The position numbers and the translations under genes are program-made. Shown here in pieces: positions 40,462 through 49,936 of a DNA stretch of 64,000 nt. The notes beneath the pieces were generated by a model that was given only the letters and a program-made list of their open reading frames with translations, did not search any database and had not been told where the DNA came from. Every line of letters begins with the position of its first letter. The first letter of the stretch is position 1. The stretch lies in assembly GCF_004005935.1 (NCBI RefSeq), contig NZ_SACQ01000005.1, positions 124,001 through 188,000 of the forward strand, in the 5' to 3' direction. Source of the stretch: Neptunomonas marina (GTDB lineage Bacteria > Pseudomonadota > Gammaproteobacteria > Pseudomonadales > Balneatricaceae).

Positions 40462-41675
40462 GCCCAGCTATTCATGCGTATACCAGTATTACCACTAACT
40501 ACTTGCCAAAAGCGCGAGTGTTGGGCCAGTCAATTCAAAAACACCATCCGGATGTTAAGTTCCACTTAGTGCTTTCAGACGATCTACCCGAAGGGTTTGA
40601 TTTAGCGAATGAGCCCTTCGAGTCTGTGATTTTGGCTGAGTCGTTGCCGATTGAAGACCCCGATAAGTTCTTTTTTGTGCACTCAGTTGTTGAGCTGTGT
40701 ACTGCTGTTAAAGGCATGGCGCTAGAGCATATTTTCGAGCAGCATAAGGCCGATATTGTGTTCTATTTTGATCCTGATATGGCGATTTTTTCACCGCTTG
40801 ATCGTCTGGTGAATGAACTGCAAGACAACAGCATTCTATTAACGCCTCATCAAACTGAGCCTGAGCAAACAGACCAAGCGATTGTGGATAACGAGCTGTG
40901 CAGTTTGCGCTACGGCGTATTCAATTTAGGGTTCGTTGGGGTTAAAAACGATGCTGATGGGCGTCGATTCTCGGGTTGGTGGCGTGACCGTCTATTGAAA
41001 TACTGCCAAGACAATATCCCGCGTGGTCTCTTTACTGATCAGAAGTGGGTCAACTTGGCACCTTGTTACTTCGATAACCTAAAAGTGCTGCGTGCGCCTG
41101 TGTATAACGTTGCGACTTGGAATTTGACGCATCGCCATGCTACCGGTAGTTCCATTGAAGATGTTCACATTAATGGCGAGCCGCTCTGTTTCTATCACTT
41201 CTCAGGTTTTGATAGCGGTGGCCAAGAGTACATGCTGAACAAGTATGGTAAGCACAGCCCGATCCTTTTTGATCTGCGCGAGTGGTATATCCAAGAGTGC
41301 GATAAAAACGGGCAGGAAACGCTCGGTAAGGTGCCATGCAAATACGGTTTTTACGCCGATGGCACCAAGATCGCAAATCATGAACGGGTGATCTACCGTG
41401 ATCAGCTCGAGTTGCATGAGCGGTTTGCAAACCCCTTCTCCAGTGATGAAAACAGCTTTCAAAAATGGCTGGCTGAGGGGGCTGCTGAACAAGTGGTGCC
41501 TGCCGACAAAGTCGCTATCTCACCGACTGCGGGTGTTCGAGATGTTGTGCAGAGCATGGCAAACTACTTTTATACCGTCTCCTATACAGAGCGTGCTAAC
41601 TCTTGCGTGAAGCGCTTCTTGTTGCGTAACTTTGCGCGTGCGCTGCGTGTTACAGGTAATGTGGTTTTCAAGTAG
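40458..41675 (+). CDS. Glycosyltransferase (GT8-like nucleotide-sugar transferase fold)
   Basis: A 405-residue predicted glycosyltransferase. The N-terminal fold begins IHAYTSITTNYLPKARVLGQSIQKHHPD and has a DxD-type metal site in IVFYFDPDMAIFSPLD. It also has NLGFVGVKNDADGRRFSGWWRDRL, typical of family 8-like enzymes. A C-terminal extension of about 130 residues is helical. It is coupled to the previous glycosyltransferase by ATGA and probably adds one sugar of the exported polysaccharide. Specificity cannot be read from sequence. Confidence 0.8.
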   Translation: MSPAIHAYTSITTNYLPKARVLGQSIQKHHPDVKFHLVLSDDLPEGFDLANEPFESVILAESLPIEDPDKFFFVHSVVELCTAVKGMALEHIFEQHKADIVFYFDPDMAIFSPLDRLVNELQDNSILLTPHQTEPEQTDQAIVDNELCSLRYGVFNLGFVGVKNDADGRRFSGWWRDRLLKYCQDNIPRGLFTDQKWVNLAPCYFDNLKVLRAPVYNVATWNLTHRHATGSSIEDVHINGEPLCFYHFSGFDSGGQEYMLNKYGKHSPILFDLREWYIQECDKNGQETLGKVPCKYGFYADGTKIANHERVIYRDQLELHERFANPFSSDENSFQKWLAEGAAEQVVPADKVAISPTAGVRDVVQSMANYFYTVSYTERANSCVKRFLLRNFARALRVTGNVVFK

Positions 41676-41697
41676 AGCCGGAGCCGCATAGCCCTGT

Positions 41698-43875
41698 ATG
41701 AGAGACTTTTCCTATCAGCTGGTTGTTGTTGCCGATGAGGCCGACAACCAGCTCACCGATTACTTAACACGACTAGGCCACCACAATGATCTAGTGGTGG
41801 TGCTATCCAAAGCACCTCAGCACGTTTTACAAGTCGACCAAGTGCTTGTTTCCCAAGAGATTCAGTCGGCAGCGACCTTTTGGAGCGCACTGAGTTACCT
41901 ACTTGGCACCTGTGATAAGCCGCGGCTGGTGATTCGAGCAGGTGCTTTGCTGCCTGAAGCACTGAGTCTGCGTTTATTGAGCGAACTGTGCGATAACGAC
42001 GATTCTCAACTTGTGGGGATCTCGCCATTAAGCGCGCAAGATCCGCTGCTGAGTGTGTTTGATCAGCCCAGTTTAGCGAACAATCTTGACGTTGATGCAG
42101 TTGACCAGTGGGTGGTTGATTATGCCGAGGGACGAGCTTGGGAAACTGCGCGGTTATTGCCAAGTTGTGCCTTGCTACCCGCGAGCAGCCCTCTATGGTC
42201 TATCTCTGCTGATACTGACAAGGCACTTTATGCACAACTTAAGTGCCAAGGTGCCGTGTTTCTGGCGGCTAACCACGTTTACATCGATGATAGTTCGCTC
42301 GATTCCGCATATTTTGCATTGGACAGCCTCAGCGATAACTGTGTTGCAAATGCGCAGGACTATCATCCGTTGTTACCTTTGCGTCATGCCCTGTCGGAGC
42401 TTGCGCAGCGAGCTGAGGCACCTGCGAAGATCGTCCCTGTCCGGCCGGTGCAGCTGCATCTAGCACATAGCTGGGGTGGCGGCTTGGGCCGCTGGGTTGA
42501 GGACTACATAGAGGCCGATCAGCACCATAACAATTTAGTGTTACGCCCGTTAGGGACTTGGGGGCGTTTTGGTCAAACAATCGCGCTATATCGTAGTGCG
42601 CAGATGGATGTGCCGTTACAGACGTGGCAACTGTCTCAATCGATAGCCTCAACGGCAATCCACCATGCGGAATATGCGCAGCTCCTGACTGAAATCGTTG
42701 CTGATTATCAGGTTGAGGCGGTTATGGTGTCGTCGGTCATTGGTCAGTCACTCGATATTTTTGCGCTCGGTTTACCAACTCGCGTGGTACTGCATGACTT
42801 TTATCCATTTTGTCCGGCTATTGTGGCAACCTACAACAGTGCTTGCCAGCAGTGTGATCGAGCGCGGATGGATGGGTGTAAGCAAGACAACGAATATCAT
42901 CGCTTCTTTACGGATGAAAGCAATGATTACTTCTGCGCATTACGCCAAGCCTTTCTGGAGGCGATACAACAGCGGCATGTTAGCTTGATTGCGCCATCAC
43001 ATTCAGTTGTGGCGCGCTATCAAACTCTCGCGCCAGTGCTTCGACAAAAGCCGATCACGGTTATCCCCCATGGACTTTCTAGCACTCTGCTAGAGAGCTT
43101 AACGATGAAGCCGTTGCAGCCTGCGAACCCAGAAACGTTAAAGGTTGTGGTGCTCGGTTCACTGGCGCCGCAAAAGGGTCTGACCCTGCTCAAAGCTGCG
43201 CTAGATAGGTTGGCACCGTTCTGTGAGTTACTGTTGCTAGGTTGCGGCACTGACTCTAAAGGGCTTGAGAAACATGCCCATGTGACGCGTGTAGAAAGTT
43301 TCACCAAAGGTGAGCTTGCAGGCCATTTAGCTAGCTTTAATCCGCATGTGGGCTTGCTACTGTCTAATGTACCCGAGACGTTCAGTTATACGTTGTCGGA
43401 GCTCTATGCGATCGGCTTACCTGTGGTTGCCACGGATATTGGCGCATTTTCTGAGCGTGTGACTCCCGATGCCGGCTGGTTGATTCCAATCGATGCCGAT
43501 GCACTTGTTGAGCAGTTACACCTCTTGCATCAAGCGCCTGAGCTGATCGAACAGAAGCGAGTTAACGTTAAAACGTATGCACAGCGCACTGCGGGCCAGA
43601 TGTGTGATGAGTATGCGGCACTGATCGACCTGCCTGAAAATTTACCGCGTTATCGGGTGGCCAAGCGCTCTTATATGAACCCCTATAAAGGCGTGACCGT
43701 TCAGCAAACACAGGCGCTCTATATTGATGAGCAGCAACCGTTTAAGCAGATTGTGAGCGAGTTTCTGCGCTACACGCAGAAAAAAGTGATCGCATCACCG
43801 CGTTTGCCAAACATCGTTAAACGGATCATTGCCAGCGCTATTAAGCTCTCCTTGAAACTACTGCGCCGCCTATGA
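41698..43875 (+). CDS. Large glycosyltransferase with C-terminal GT4 domain
   Basis: A 725-residue protein. The C-terminal half is a GT-B family 4 transferase (ALYAIGLPVVATDIGAF is the nucleotide-sugar region, preceded by LKVVVLGSLAPQKGLTLLKAAL). The middle (LHDFYPFCPAIVATYNSACQQCDRARMDGCK) has the Cys-containing segment common in large GT4 enzymes of O-antigen loci. The N-terminal 230 residues look like a degenerate GT2-type domain without a clear DxD (YQLVVVADEADNQLTDYL). The C-terminus is basic. It lies 22 bases after the GT8-like gene and overlaps wbsX by four bases. Confidence 0.83.
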   Translation: MRDFSYQLVVVADEADNQLTDYLTRLGHHNDLVVVLSKAPQHVLQVDQVLVSQEIQSAATFWSALSYLLGTCDKPRLVIRAGALLPEALSLRLLSELCDNDDSQLVGISPLSAQDPLLSVFDQPSLANNLDVDAVDQWVVDYAEGRAWETARLLPSCALLPASSPLWSISADTDKALYAQLKCQGAVFLAANHVYIDDSSLDSAYFALDSLSDNCVANAQDYHPLLPLRHALSELAQRAEAPAKIVPVRPVQLHLAHSWGGGLGRWVEDYIEADQHHNNLVLRPLGTWGRFGQTIALYRSAQMDVPLQTWQLSQSIASTAIHHAEYAQLLTEIVADYQVEAVMVSSVIGQSLDIFALGLPTRVVLHDFYPFCPAIVATYNSACQQCDRARMDGCKQDNEYHRFFTDESNDYFCALRQAFLEAIQQRHVSLIAPSHSVVARYQTLAPVLRQKPITVIPHGLSSTLLESLTMKPLQPANPETLKVVVLGSLAPQKGLTLLKAALDRLAPFCELLLLGCGTDSKGLEKHAHVTRVESFTKGELAGHLASFNPHVGLLLSNVPETFSYTLSELYAIGLPVVATDIGAFSERVTPDAGWLIPIDADALVEQLHLLHQAPELIEQKRVNVKTYAQRTAGQMCDEYAALIDLPENLPRYRVAKRSYMNPYKGVTVQQTQALYIDEQQPFKQIVSEFLRYTQKKVIASPRLPNIVKRIIASAIKLSLKLLRRL

Positions 43876-45008
43876 AGCTATTTGCATTTTACTTTCCACA
43901 GTTCCATCAAACACCAGAGAATAGCCGCTGGTGGGGAGAGGGCTTTACTGACTGGAATTTAGTAAAGCAGGCAGTACCGTTAGAGGCGGAGCATTATCAG
44001 CCACGCATACCCTGTGATGGGCGTTATTATGACCAAGCGGACGCGGACACTGTTGCTTGGCAGGCCGAGCTTGCCCAAAACCATGGTTTATCAGGTTTTA
44101 ATTTTTACCACTACTGGTTCGATGGCAAGCTGATGCTTGAAAAGCCGATGGAGCTGTTTCGCGATAATCCAGACCATCAGCTTGAGTACTGTATTACTTG
44201 GGCCAATGAAACTTGGACCCGGCAGTGGGTTGGCAATCCGGAGGTGCTTATTAAGCAGAGCTATTCGGATGATCGCGCCGTGTGGCGTGCTCATTTTGAT
44301 TACCTGCTAACGTTCTTCCAAGATGAGCGCTACCTCAAGCGTGGGGGTTGTCCGGTCCTGTGTATCTATCGACCTGAGCTGCATAGCCATTTAGAGGCTT
44401 ACCTCTCGGCATTCGATCAATGGGCTCAAGAGGCAGGTTTTAACGGCGTCCATTTTGTGGCCATCAGTGCTTATCAGCTATCACAGGCAGAAACTGCACA
44501 GCAGCACTTTGCAAGCGTTATCCGTTTTCAGCCACGTATCTTTTTTACAGCGCAGCGGGCCGAGAGTAGTGCACTGATGCGCTATGTTGAGCCGATACTG
44601 CGTTTGCTACCAGAAACGATGCAGCTGTACCTTGGGCGCATGAAAGCTGCTCATCAGCGTTATCATGCGTTTTCTTACGAGGCGTTATGGCAGCATATAC
44701 ATCAATTGGCTGAACAGGACGCACCACAGGCGTATCAGTCAGTCGTTGTGGATTGGGACAATACCGCGCGCTACGGCAAGCGAGCTCGTTTTTTTAACGG
44801 TGCGACGCCAGAAACGTTTGGTCATCATCTGGCGAAATTAGCGGGTGCTGAGCAGCGTCGTGGCAAAGAGTGGCTGTTTATTAACGCGTGGAATGAGTGG
44901 TCTGAGGGCGCTTACTTGGAGCCAGATGAGCGGTTTGGCTACCGCTACCTTGATGCGGTGAAACAAGTGCGCCAGCAGCTTGATAAGGATGCTGCGAATG
45001 TCGGCTAA
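43872..45008 (+). CDS. WbsX-family polysaccharide protein (glycoside hydrolase-like)
   Basis: A 378-residue protein of the WbsX family often found in O-antigen clusters. The start FAFYFPQFHQTPENSRWWGEGFTDW is highly characteristic, as are the GFNFYHYWFDGKLMLEKP segment, ITWANETWTRQW and the end WLFINAWNEWSEGAYLEPD. The fold resembles a TIM-barrel glycoside hydrolase; some members are described as glycosyltransferases. It overlaps its neighbours at both ends, so it is co-expressed with the glycosyltransferases. Whether it makes or trims glycan is open. Confidence 0.88.
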   Translation: MKLFAFYFPQFHQTPENSRWWGEGFTDWNLVKQAVPLEAEHYQPRIPCDGRYYDQADADTVAWQAELAQNHGLSGFNFYHYWFDGKLMLEKPMELFRDNPDHQLEYCITWANETWTRQWVGNPEVLIKQSYSDDRAVWRAHFDYLLTFFQDERYLKRGGCPVLCIYRPELHSHLEAYLSAFDQWAQEAGFNGVHFVAISAYQLSQAETAQQHFASVIRFQPRIFFTAQRAESSALMRYVEPILRLLPETMQLYLGRMKAAHQRYHAFSYEALWQHIHQLAEQDAPQAYQSVVVDWDNTARYGKRARFFNGATPETFGHHLAKLAGAEQRRGKEWLFINAWNEWSEGAYLEPDERFGYRYLDAVKQVRQQLDKDAANVG

Positions 45009-45921
45009 TCCAACCGTCGCGGTGTTACTTGCCGCCTTTGAAGGCGAGGTATGGATCGCAGAGCAAGTCAGTTCCATTCTTGACCAGCAAGATGTCCAAG
45101 TGGCGCTGTACATTAGCGTAGATCCCGGCCAAGACGGGACACTCAGTTGGTGCCAACAGCTAGCTGAGCGCGACTCACGGGTGACACTGCTCCCGCAGCA
45201 ACGCGCTGGTTCCGCCGCTGCAAACTTCCTGCGTTTAATACGCGATGTTCCGGCTGAAACGGCAGACTATGTGAGCTTTGCAGATCAAGATGATATTTGG
45301 CGGCCCGATAAGTTAATCGCTGGTATTAAGTTGCTGCAGATATCTAATGCGAGTGGTTATTCCAGCGATGTGGATGCGTTTTGGCCGGATGGTCGTCAGC
45401 AGCGTATCGTGAAGTCCCAGCCTCAACGCGAGTATGATTACCTCTGTGAGTCCCCCGGGCCTGGGTGTACCTTCGTTCTGACCAAAGCGTTATACACGGC
45501 ACTGCAAGGGTTTGTGGCGCAGCATCAGTCAGCACTCAATACACTGCATTTCCATGATTGGTTAATCTACGCCTTTGCGCGAGCTTCGGGTTATCAGTGG
45601 GTGATCGATAGCGAGAGTTACATGGCGTATCGCCAACACGCCAACAATGAGCAAGGCGCAAATGTGGGTGTGCTACACAAACTAAAACGCTTCAAAGCTT
45701 TGCTGGGCGGTCGTTGGTTTGGGCAGATGCAACTACTGGCAAAACTGCTGGCAGATCGCGATCCGGCTGCGCAGCAGGTTGCTGATGCCTTTGCTCGTGG
45801 CCGCATGGGTTACTGGACCTTATTTTGTTGGGCACCCAAGCTGCGCCGTGCAAAATTTGAGCAATGGGTGTGGGCCTTCGCTTGCTTGCTGACGGTGCTT
45901 TTAGGCCCTCCACGCAGCTGA
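44998..45921 (+). CDS. GT2-family glycosyltransferase
   Basis: A 307-residue family 2 glycosyltransferase: VAVLLAAFEGEVWIAEQVSSIL, a DQDD metal site in VSFADQDDIWRPDK, and the FHDWLIYAFARASGY acceptor region. ATG 44998 is chosen because AAGGAT lies eight bases upstream; it overlaps the wbsX end by 11 bases. The pattern resembles rhamnosyltransferase-type GT2 enzymes, which would suit the rml genes downstream, but specificity is inferred. It ends one base before the convergent mnmC. Confidence 0.87.
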   Translation: MSANPTVAVLLAAFEGEVWIAEQVSSILDQQDVQVALYISVDPGQDGTLSWCQQLAERDSRVTLLPQQRAGSAAANFLRLIRDVPAETADYVSFADQDDIWRPDKLIAGIKLLQISNASGYSSDVDAFWPDGRQQRIVKSQPQREYDYLCESPGPGCTFVLTKALYTALQGFVAQHQSALNTLHFHDWLIYAFARASGYQWVIDSESYMAYRQHANNEQGANVGVLHKLKRFKALLGGRWFGQMQLLAKLLADRDPAAQQVADAFARGRMGYWTLFCWAPKLRRAKFEQWVWAFACLLTVLLGPPRS

Positions 45922-45922
45922 T

Positions 45923-47878
45923 TTAAAGCTTCTTACGAATCATATCTTTGATAATAAAACGGGCGGGATGTGTCGCATCAGCGATATCGCGCGGCAAGGG
46001 CGATGGCTCTTGGCAGGCGATACTTGCAATGTGCTCTGCCAGCAGTGGTGCTGTAATTAAGCCCTTTGAACCATGCCCAATATTGACAAACAAGCCTGTC
46101 CAGTAGGGTGGTGTGCCGGATGGCACGTTGGCCTTGCGGTCTTTCCGCAGCGCTTGGTATTGCTCAAGGTAGGCGTTTAGGTCCGGTGCAGGGCCTGCGA
46201 TCGGTAGGTAGTCTGGCGTTGCGCAGCGAAAGCCGACTTTGCCGTCCCAGCTAGCTTTAGCTTCTAGTTGCGCAGCGATGTTAGGCGCGGCTTTTTGCAG
46301 CTGTGCATGGTTTTTATCGTGATCGATGCCGCGGAGCGATTCGCAGGGATCTTTTAGATCGAACGTTGCGCCGAAGCAATATTCGCCATCTACAGGTGGC
46401 GAAACATAGCCCTCTGCACAGATCACTGTCGTCAGTGTTGCGCTGCCTTTAGCGTGCGTCACCTGCCCGCGTATCGCTTTAACCGGGAGGTGAGATGTTT
46501 GCGTAAAGTTCTGGGCATCTTTGGCGTTGGCGATAATAACCATATCAGCCGTCGCAGCTTTGGTATCGCCCGCCTGTTGATAGCCGAGCTGCCACTGTTG
46601 ATCACATGGCTCGATGTTATCGACCTTAGCCTCTAGGTACACTTGAATATTGGGATGCCTGACCAGTGCTTTGCCGAGGGCCTGTGGATAAACCCAGCCC
46701 GCATTGGGAAAGAAGATCCCTGGGTAGTTGATCTTGGTATTCGCTAGCTGACTTGCTTGCTGTGCGTCCACGCCTATGAGGATCTCTGGGCTGTAATGGT
46801 CGGCATCGATCAATTGCTGCTGGCGCTGTTGCTCTTTTTCATGGGTGGCGAGCTGCAGCACGCCACATTGTGCTCCTTGCACGTTATCGAATAGGTTTAA
46901 CGTGTTTAACCAGCGGATGCTCTCAGCTAGGCCGCAGAGGTGAAACTGTCCAGCGACCGTTGGAGCAACGGGCGGTTTTGCGTAGAGTGCGCCTTGGCGG
47001 TTGCCCGAGGCCTGCGTGCAGATATCGCTGGCTTGATCGTAAATAGCAACGCTGATACCGCGGCGCGCTAGCGCGTAGGCGGTTGTGATACCGGCAAGTC
47101 CGGCACCAATAACAGCAGCGTGCTTGGGCTTATCCGTTTTTGGGGCTGCAAACCAAGGTTTCTCACGTTGTTGCAGTGGGCAGGCGGTTTTTATGCCGGT
47201 CAGCATCTCCCGTTTGTGGCCAAAGCCTGCTTGTTTACGCATACGAAAGCCAGCGGCCTCTAACCCGCGCCTTACAAAACCTGCTGCCGTAAAGGTTGCC
47301 ACGCTGGTGTCTGGCGGGCTTAAACGGGCCATCTCTGCAAAGAGTTCGTCACGCCACATATCCGGGTTTTTAGCGGGCGCAAAACCATCTAAGAACCATG
47401 CGTTGACCTCTGTATCTAGTTTCGCAAACGCGGTGGCTGCATCGCCAATGCAGAGGGTCAGAGTGTAACGGTCGCTAAAATTGATACGGTGCATACCCGG
47501 TTGCAGCGGCGGAAATTGCGCAATGAGCTGCTTGGCATAGGGGTTTTCAGGAAAGCTTTGTTCCAACGCCCGTGCCAGATCCTTTTTGTGCAGAGGAAAT
47601 AGCTCGGTTGAGATAAAATGAAGCCGCTCGATCTGGAGTGAATGCTGCTCTATGAAAGCTAGGGTGTGCAAAAAATTGGCTCCGGTACCAAAGCCGGTTT
47701 CTGCAATGGTGAAAACAGGGCGCTGCCAGCTCGTTAAACGGGTGAGCAGTTGATTACCATCGATAAAGACGTGGCGTGTTTCGGCTGCGCCATCGGCTGG
47801 GTTGAAGTAGATATCATCAAACAGATCCGAGTGCGGTTGGTTCTCTTTCCAGCTTAGGTTGGCGTTTTGCAGCTTCAT
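45923..47878 (-). CDS. mnmC: Bifunctional tRNA 5-methylaminomethyl-2-thiouridine synthesis protein MnmC
   Basis: MnmC finishes the mnm5(s2)U34 modification of tRNA wobble bases. The 651-residue protein has an N-terminal SAM methyltransferase domain (FTIAETGFGTGANFLHTL and WFLDGFAPAKNPDMW). The C-terminal FAD-dependent demodification domain begins near residue 255 (AAVIGAGLAGITTAYALARRG). Both domains are complete and length matches E. coli (about 668). It is unrelated to the surrounding polysaccharide genes and lies on the opposite strand, splitting the locus. The stop is one base from the convergent glycosyltransferase. Confidence 0.95.
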   Translation of the reverse strand: MKLQNANLSWKENQPHSDLFDDIYFNPADGAAETRHVFIDGNQLLTRLTSWQRPVFTIAETGFGTGANFLHTLAFIEQHSLQIERLHFISTELFPLHKKDLARALEQSFPENPYAKQLIAQFPPLQPGMHRINFSDRYTLTLCIGDAATAFAKLDTEVNAWFLDGFAPAKNPDMWRDELFAEMARLSPPDTSVATFTAAGFVRRGLEAAGFRMRKQAGFGHKREMLTGIKTACPLQQREKPWFAAPKTDKPKHAAVIGAGLAGITTAYALARRGISVAIYDQASDICTQASGNRQGALYAKPPVAPTVAGQFHLCGLAESIRWLNTLNLFDNVQGAQCGVLQLATHEKEQQRQQQLIDADHYSPEILIGVDAQQASQLANTKINYPGIFFPNAGWVYPQALGKALVRHPNIQVYLEAKVDNIEPCDQQWQLGYQQAGDTKAATADMVIIANAKDAQNFTQTSHLPVKAIRGQVTHAKGSATLTTVICAEGYVSPPVDGEYCFGATFDLKDPCESLRGIDHDKNHAQLQKAAPNIAAQLEAKASWDGKVGFRCATPDYLPIAGPAPDLNAYLEQYQALRKDRKANVPSGTPPYWTGLFVNIGHGSKGLITAPLLAEHIASIACQEPSPLPRDIADATHPARFIIKDMIRKKL

Positions 47879-47953
47879 AGTCGTTCGGTAGTTAAGTCAA
47901 AGGCGCATTGTAAATTAAGCGATTTGTTGGTGCGAATTAAACGGGGAGGTTTT

Positions 47954-48904
47954 GTGAAATACAAAGTATTGATCACCGGCGCTAGCGGTTATATCGGCGG
48001 TGCGCTCGTTGATCGCTTAGCGTCTAAACAGGCGGCTTGGCAGGTGGTCGGCAGTGTGCGTAAGGCGCTTGAGGCACCACTAGACAACGTCGAGTACTTT
48101 GTTACGGGTGATTTAGCAGGAGAGGTGGATTGGAGCCGCGCATTGCAGGGCGTTGATGTCGTTGTTCACACGGCGGGTCGAGCACATAAGTTATTGGCAG
48201 GCGAAACCGAAGATCAGTTTGATCGCATCAATGTGGGAGCAACCCAGTCATTGCTAAAGGCGGCAGCAAGCGCGGGAGTAAAGCGTTTTATCTTCTTAAG
48301 CTCTATCGGTGTTTTGGGTGAGCGACACGCCGTTCCGGTGACCGAGAGTGCAGCACCTGCGCCGACCCAAGCATATGGGCGCAGCAAGCTACGTGCTGAA
48401 CAAGCGGTGCAGGCGTTCTGTACCGAACACAGCATCGAGTATGTCATCGTCCGCCCCACACTGGTCTATAGCGCGGCGGCCCCCGGTAACTTCCGACGTT
48501 TGCTAGGTATTGTAGCGCGCGGTTGGCCGCTACCTTTTAAAGGATTATCTGGTCAGCGCTCATTTGTTGCGCTCGACAATGTGTGCCAATTTCTCGAGCT
48601 GTTGTTACAGCACCCTGCTGCTGCCAACGAGATCTATCATCTGTGTGATGACAAGCCGCTCACATTGCCGGCGTTACTCACCATTTTGAGTGAGGGGATG
48701 GGCAAAAGGTGTCGCCTTTTCGCGATTCCAGATGCGATACCCTATGTCCTCGCGCGCGTTAGCGGTAGAATACGCCTCTACAACCAGTTATATGGATCAT
48801 TTGTTGTTTCGAATCACAAAGCGAAACAGCAGTTAGGTTGGCACATGGAAGTGGATCCTCAACAAGCGCTGCATCGAGCAGCCGAACAATTTATCCAATC
48901 ATAG
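47954..48904 (+). CDS. NAD-dependent sugar-nucleotide epimerase/dehydratase
   Basis: A 316-residue short-chain dehydrogenase of the extended type. It has the Rossmann motif TGASGYIGG at residues 8-16, the catalytic Ser in LSSIGVLGE and Tyr-x-x-x-Lys in YGRSKLRAEQA. It resembles UDP-glucose/GlcNAc 4-epimerase-type enzymes found just before WbpL-like transferases. GTG 47954 is preceded by GGGGAGG five bases upstream, and longer starts lack such a site. The substrate is unknown. It is divergent from mnmC and starts the second half of the polysaccharide locus. Confidence 0.87.
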   Translation: MKYKVLITGASGYIGGALVDRLASKQAAWQVVGSVRKALEAPLDNVEYFVTGDLAGEVDWSRALQGVDVVVHTAGRAHKLLAGETEDQFDRINVGATQSLLKAAASAGVKRFIFLSSIGVLGERHAVPVTESAAPAPTQAYGRSKLRAEQAVQAFCTEHSIEYVIVRPTLVYSAAAPGNFRRLLGIVARGWPLPFKGLSGQRSFVALDNVCQFLELLLQHPAAANEIYHLCDDKPLTLPALLTILSEGMGKRCRLFAIPDAIPYVLARVSGRIRLYNQLYGSFVVSNHKAKQQLGWHMEVDPQQALHRAAEQFIQS

Positions 48905-48913
48905 AGGCATCAA

Positions 48914-49936
48914 TTGGCTGTGGAAGCGAGCTGGCATTACATCGTGGTATGTGCGGTTTTTGTGACGTCATGGGGGTTAACCGCATGGGTGCGCCGCTAC
49001 GCTTTGCAAGGTCGGTTGATGGATATCCCCAATCAGCGCAGCTCCCATGCAGTGCCTACGCCACGCGGTGGCGGCATAGCGATTGTGGTGAGCTGGAGCT
49101 TAGCACTTGGCGTCTTATGGTGGTTGGGTGTCGTAGGGGACGATCTGGCTGGAGCGGGGCTTGCTGCTCTGGGCGTTGCGGCGATCGGTCTTTGGGATGA
49201 TTATCGCAGCCTGTCTGCGCGTATCCGTCTGATAGTGCACTTTATCTGTGCAGCGGTCGTGGTTTGGCTTCTGCCCCTGAACATAACGCCCTTAGCGGTA
49301 AACACCGCTGTGAGTGTGTTGTTGGTGGTAGCGCTTGTTTGGTTGCTAAATCTATACAATTTTATGGATGGTATTGATGGACTTGCCGGTGGGCAGGCGT
49401 TATCGGTAGCGTTGGGGTTTGCTCTGTTAGCTGCGTTAGTCGGCTTTAATGAGCTGATGTGGTTAGCCCTTATCCTTGCCATGGCAGCGGGTGGTTTTTT
49501 ATGTTGGAACTGGCCGTCTGCGAAGATTTTTATGGGCGATGTGGGAAGCGGATACTTGGGTATCTTGTTTGGCGTGCTACTCCTGCTTGCTTGGCAGCAC
49601 AGCGCCATGCTTGCGGCAGCTGGTGTTATTTTGATGGGTGCTTTCGTGGTGGATGCAACATGGACATTAATCACCCGTATGTTAACTGGGCAGCGCTTTA
49701 TGGCACCACATCGTACGCACGTTTATCAAAAGCTCAGTGATCGTTGGCGCTCGCATACACGAGTGAGTGTGGCGTTGTTAGTGGTCAATACCTGCTGGTT
49801 ATTGCCATTGGCATATACCGTCGCGTTCTCTTATCTGCAGCCATTGTTCGGTCTATTGATCGCTTACGCACCTTTTTGTGCGCTCGCCATTGGGTTGCGA
49901 GCCGGTGTGCCACCCAAGGAGGCCGTTACGTGTTAG
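48914..49936 (+). CDS. WbpL/WecA-type undecaprenyl-phosphate sugar-1-phosphate transferase
   Basis: This enzyme would start glycan synthesis by moving a HexNAc-1-phosphate to undecaprenyl phosphate. The 340-residue membrane protein has about 10 helices and the family motifs QRSSHAVPTPRGGGIAIV, LNLYNFMDGIDGLAGGQ, FMGDVGSGYLG and APHRTHVYQ. TTG 48914 is chosen because AGAGG lies six bases upstream; GTG 48920 is also possible. It overlaps the wbpM-like gene by seven bases. This pair occurs together in Pseudomonas B-band O-antigen loci. Confidence 0.9.
   Translation: MAVEASWHYIVVCAVFVTSWGLTAWVRRYALQGRLMDIPNQRSSHAVPTPRGGGIAIVVSWSLALGVLWWLGVVGDDLAGAGLAALGVAAIGLWDDYRSLSARIRLIVHFICAAVVVWLLPLNITPLAVNTAVSVLLVVALVWLLNLYNFMDGIDGLAGGQALSVALGFALLAALVGFNELMWLALILAMAAGGFLCWNWPSAKIFMGDVGSGYLGILFGVLLLLAWQHSAMLAAAGVILMGAFVVDATWTLITRMLTGQRFMAPHRTHVYQKLSDRWRSHTRVSVALLVVNTCWLLPLAYTVAFSYLQPLFGLLIAYAPFCALAIGLRAGVPPKEAVTC

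Noticed and set aside
45923-47878. mnmC as part of the glycan pathway
   Set aside because: Both domains match MnmC along their full length; there is no glycan-related motif.
49744-49929. Extended N-terminus for the WbpM-like protein
   Set aside because: The extension lies inside the WbpL-type gene, whereas GTG 49930 has a perfect AAGGAGG seven bases upstream.
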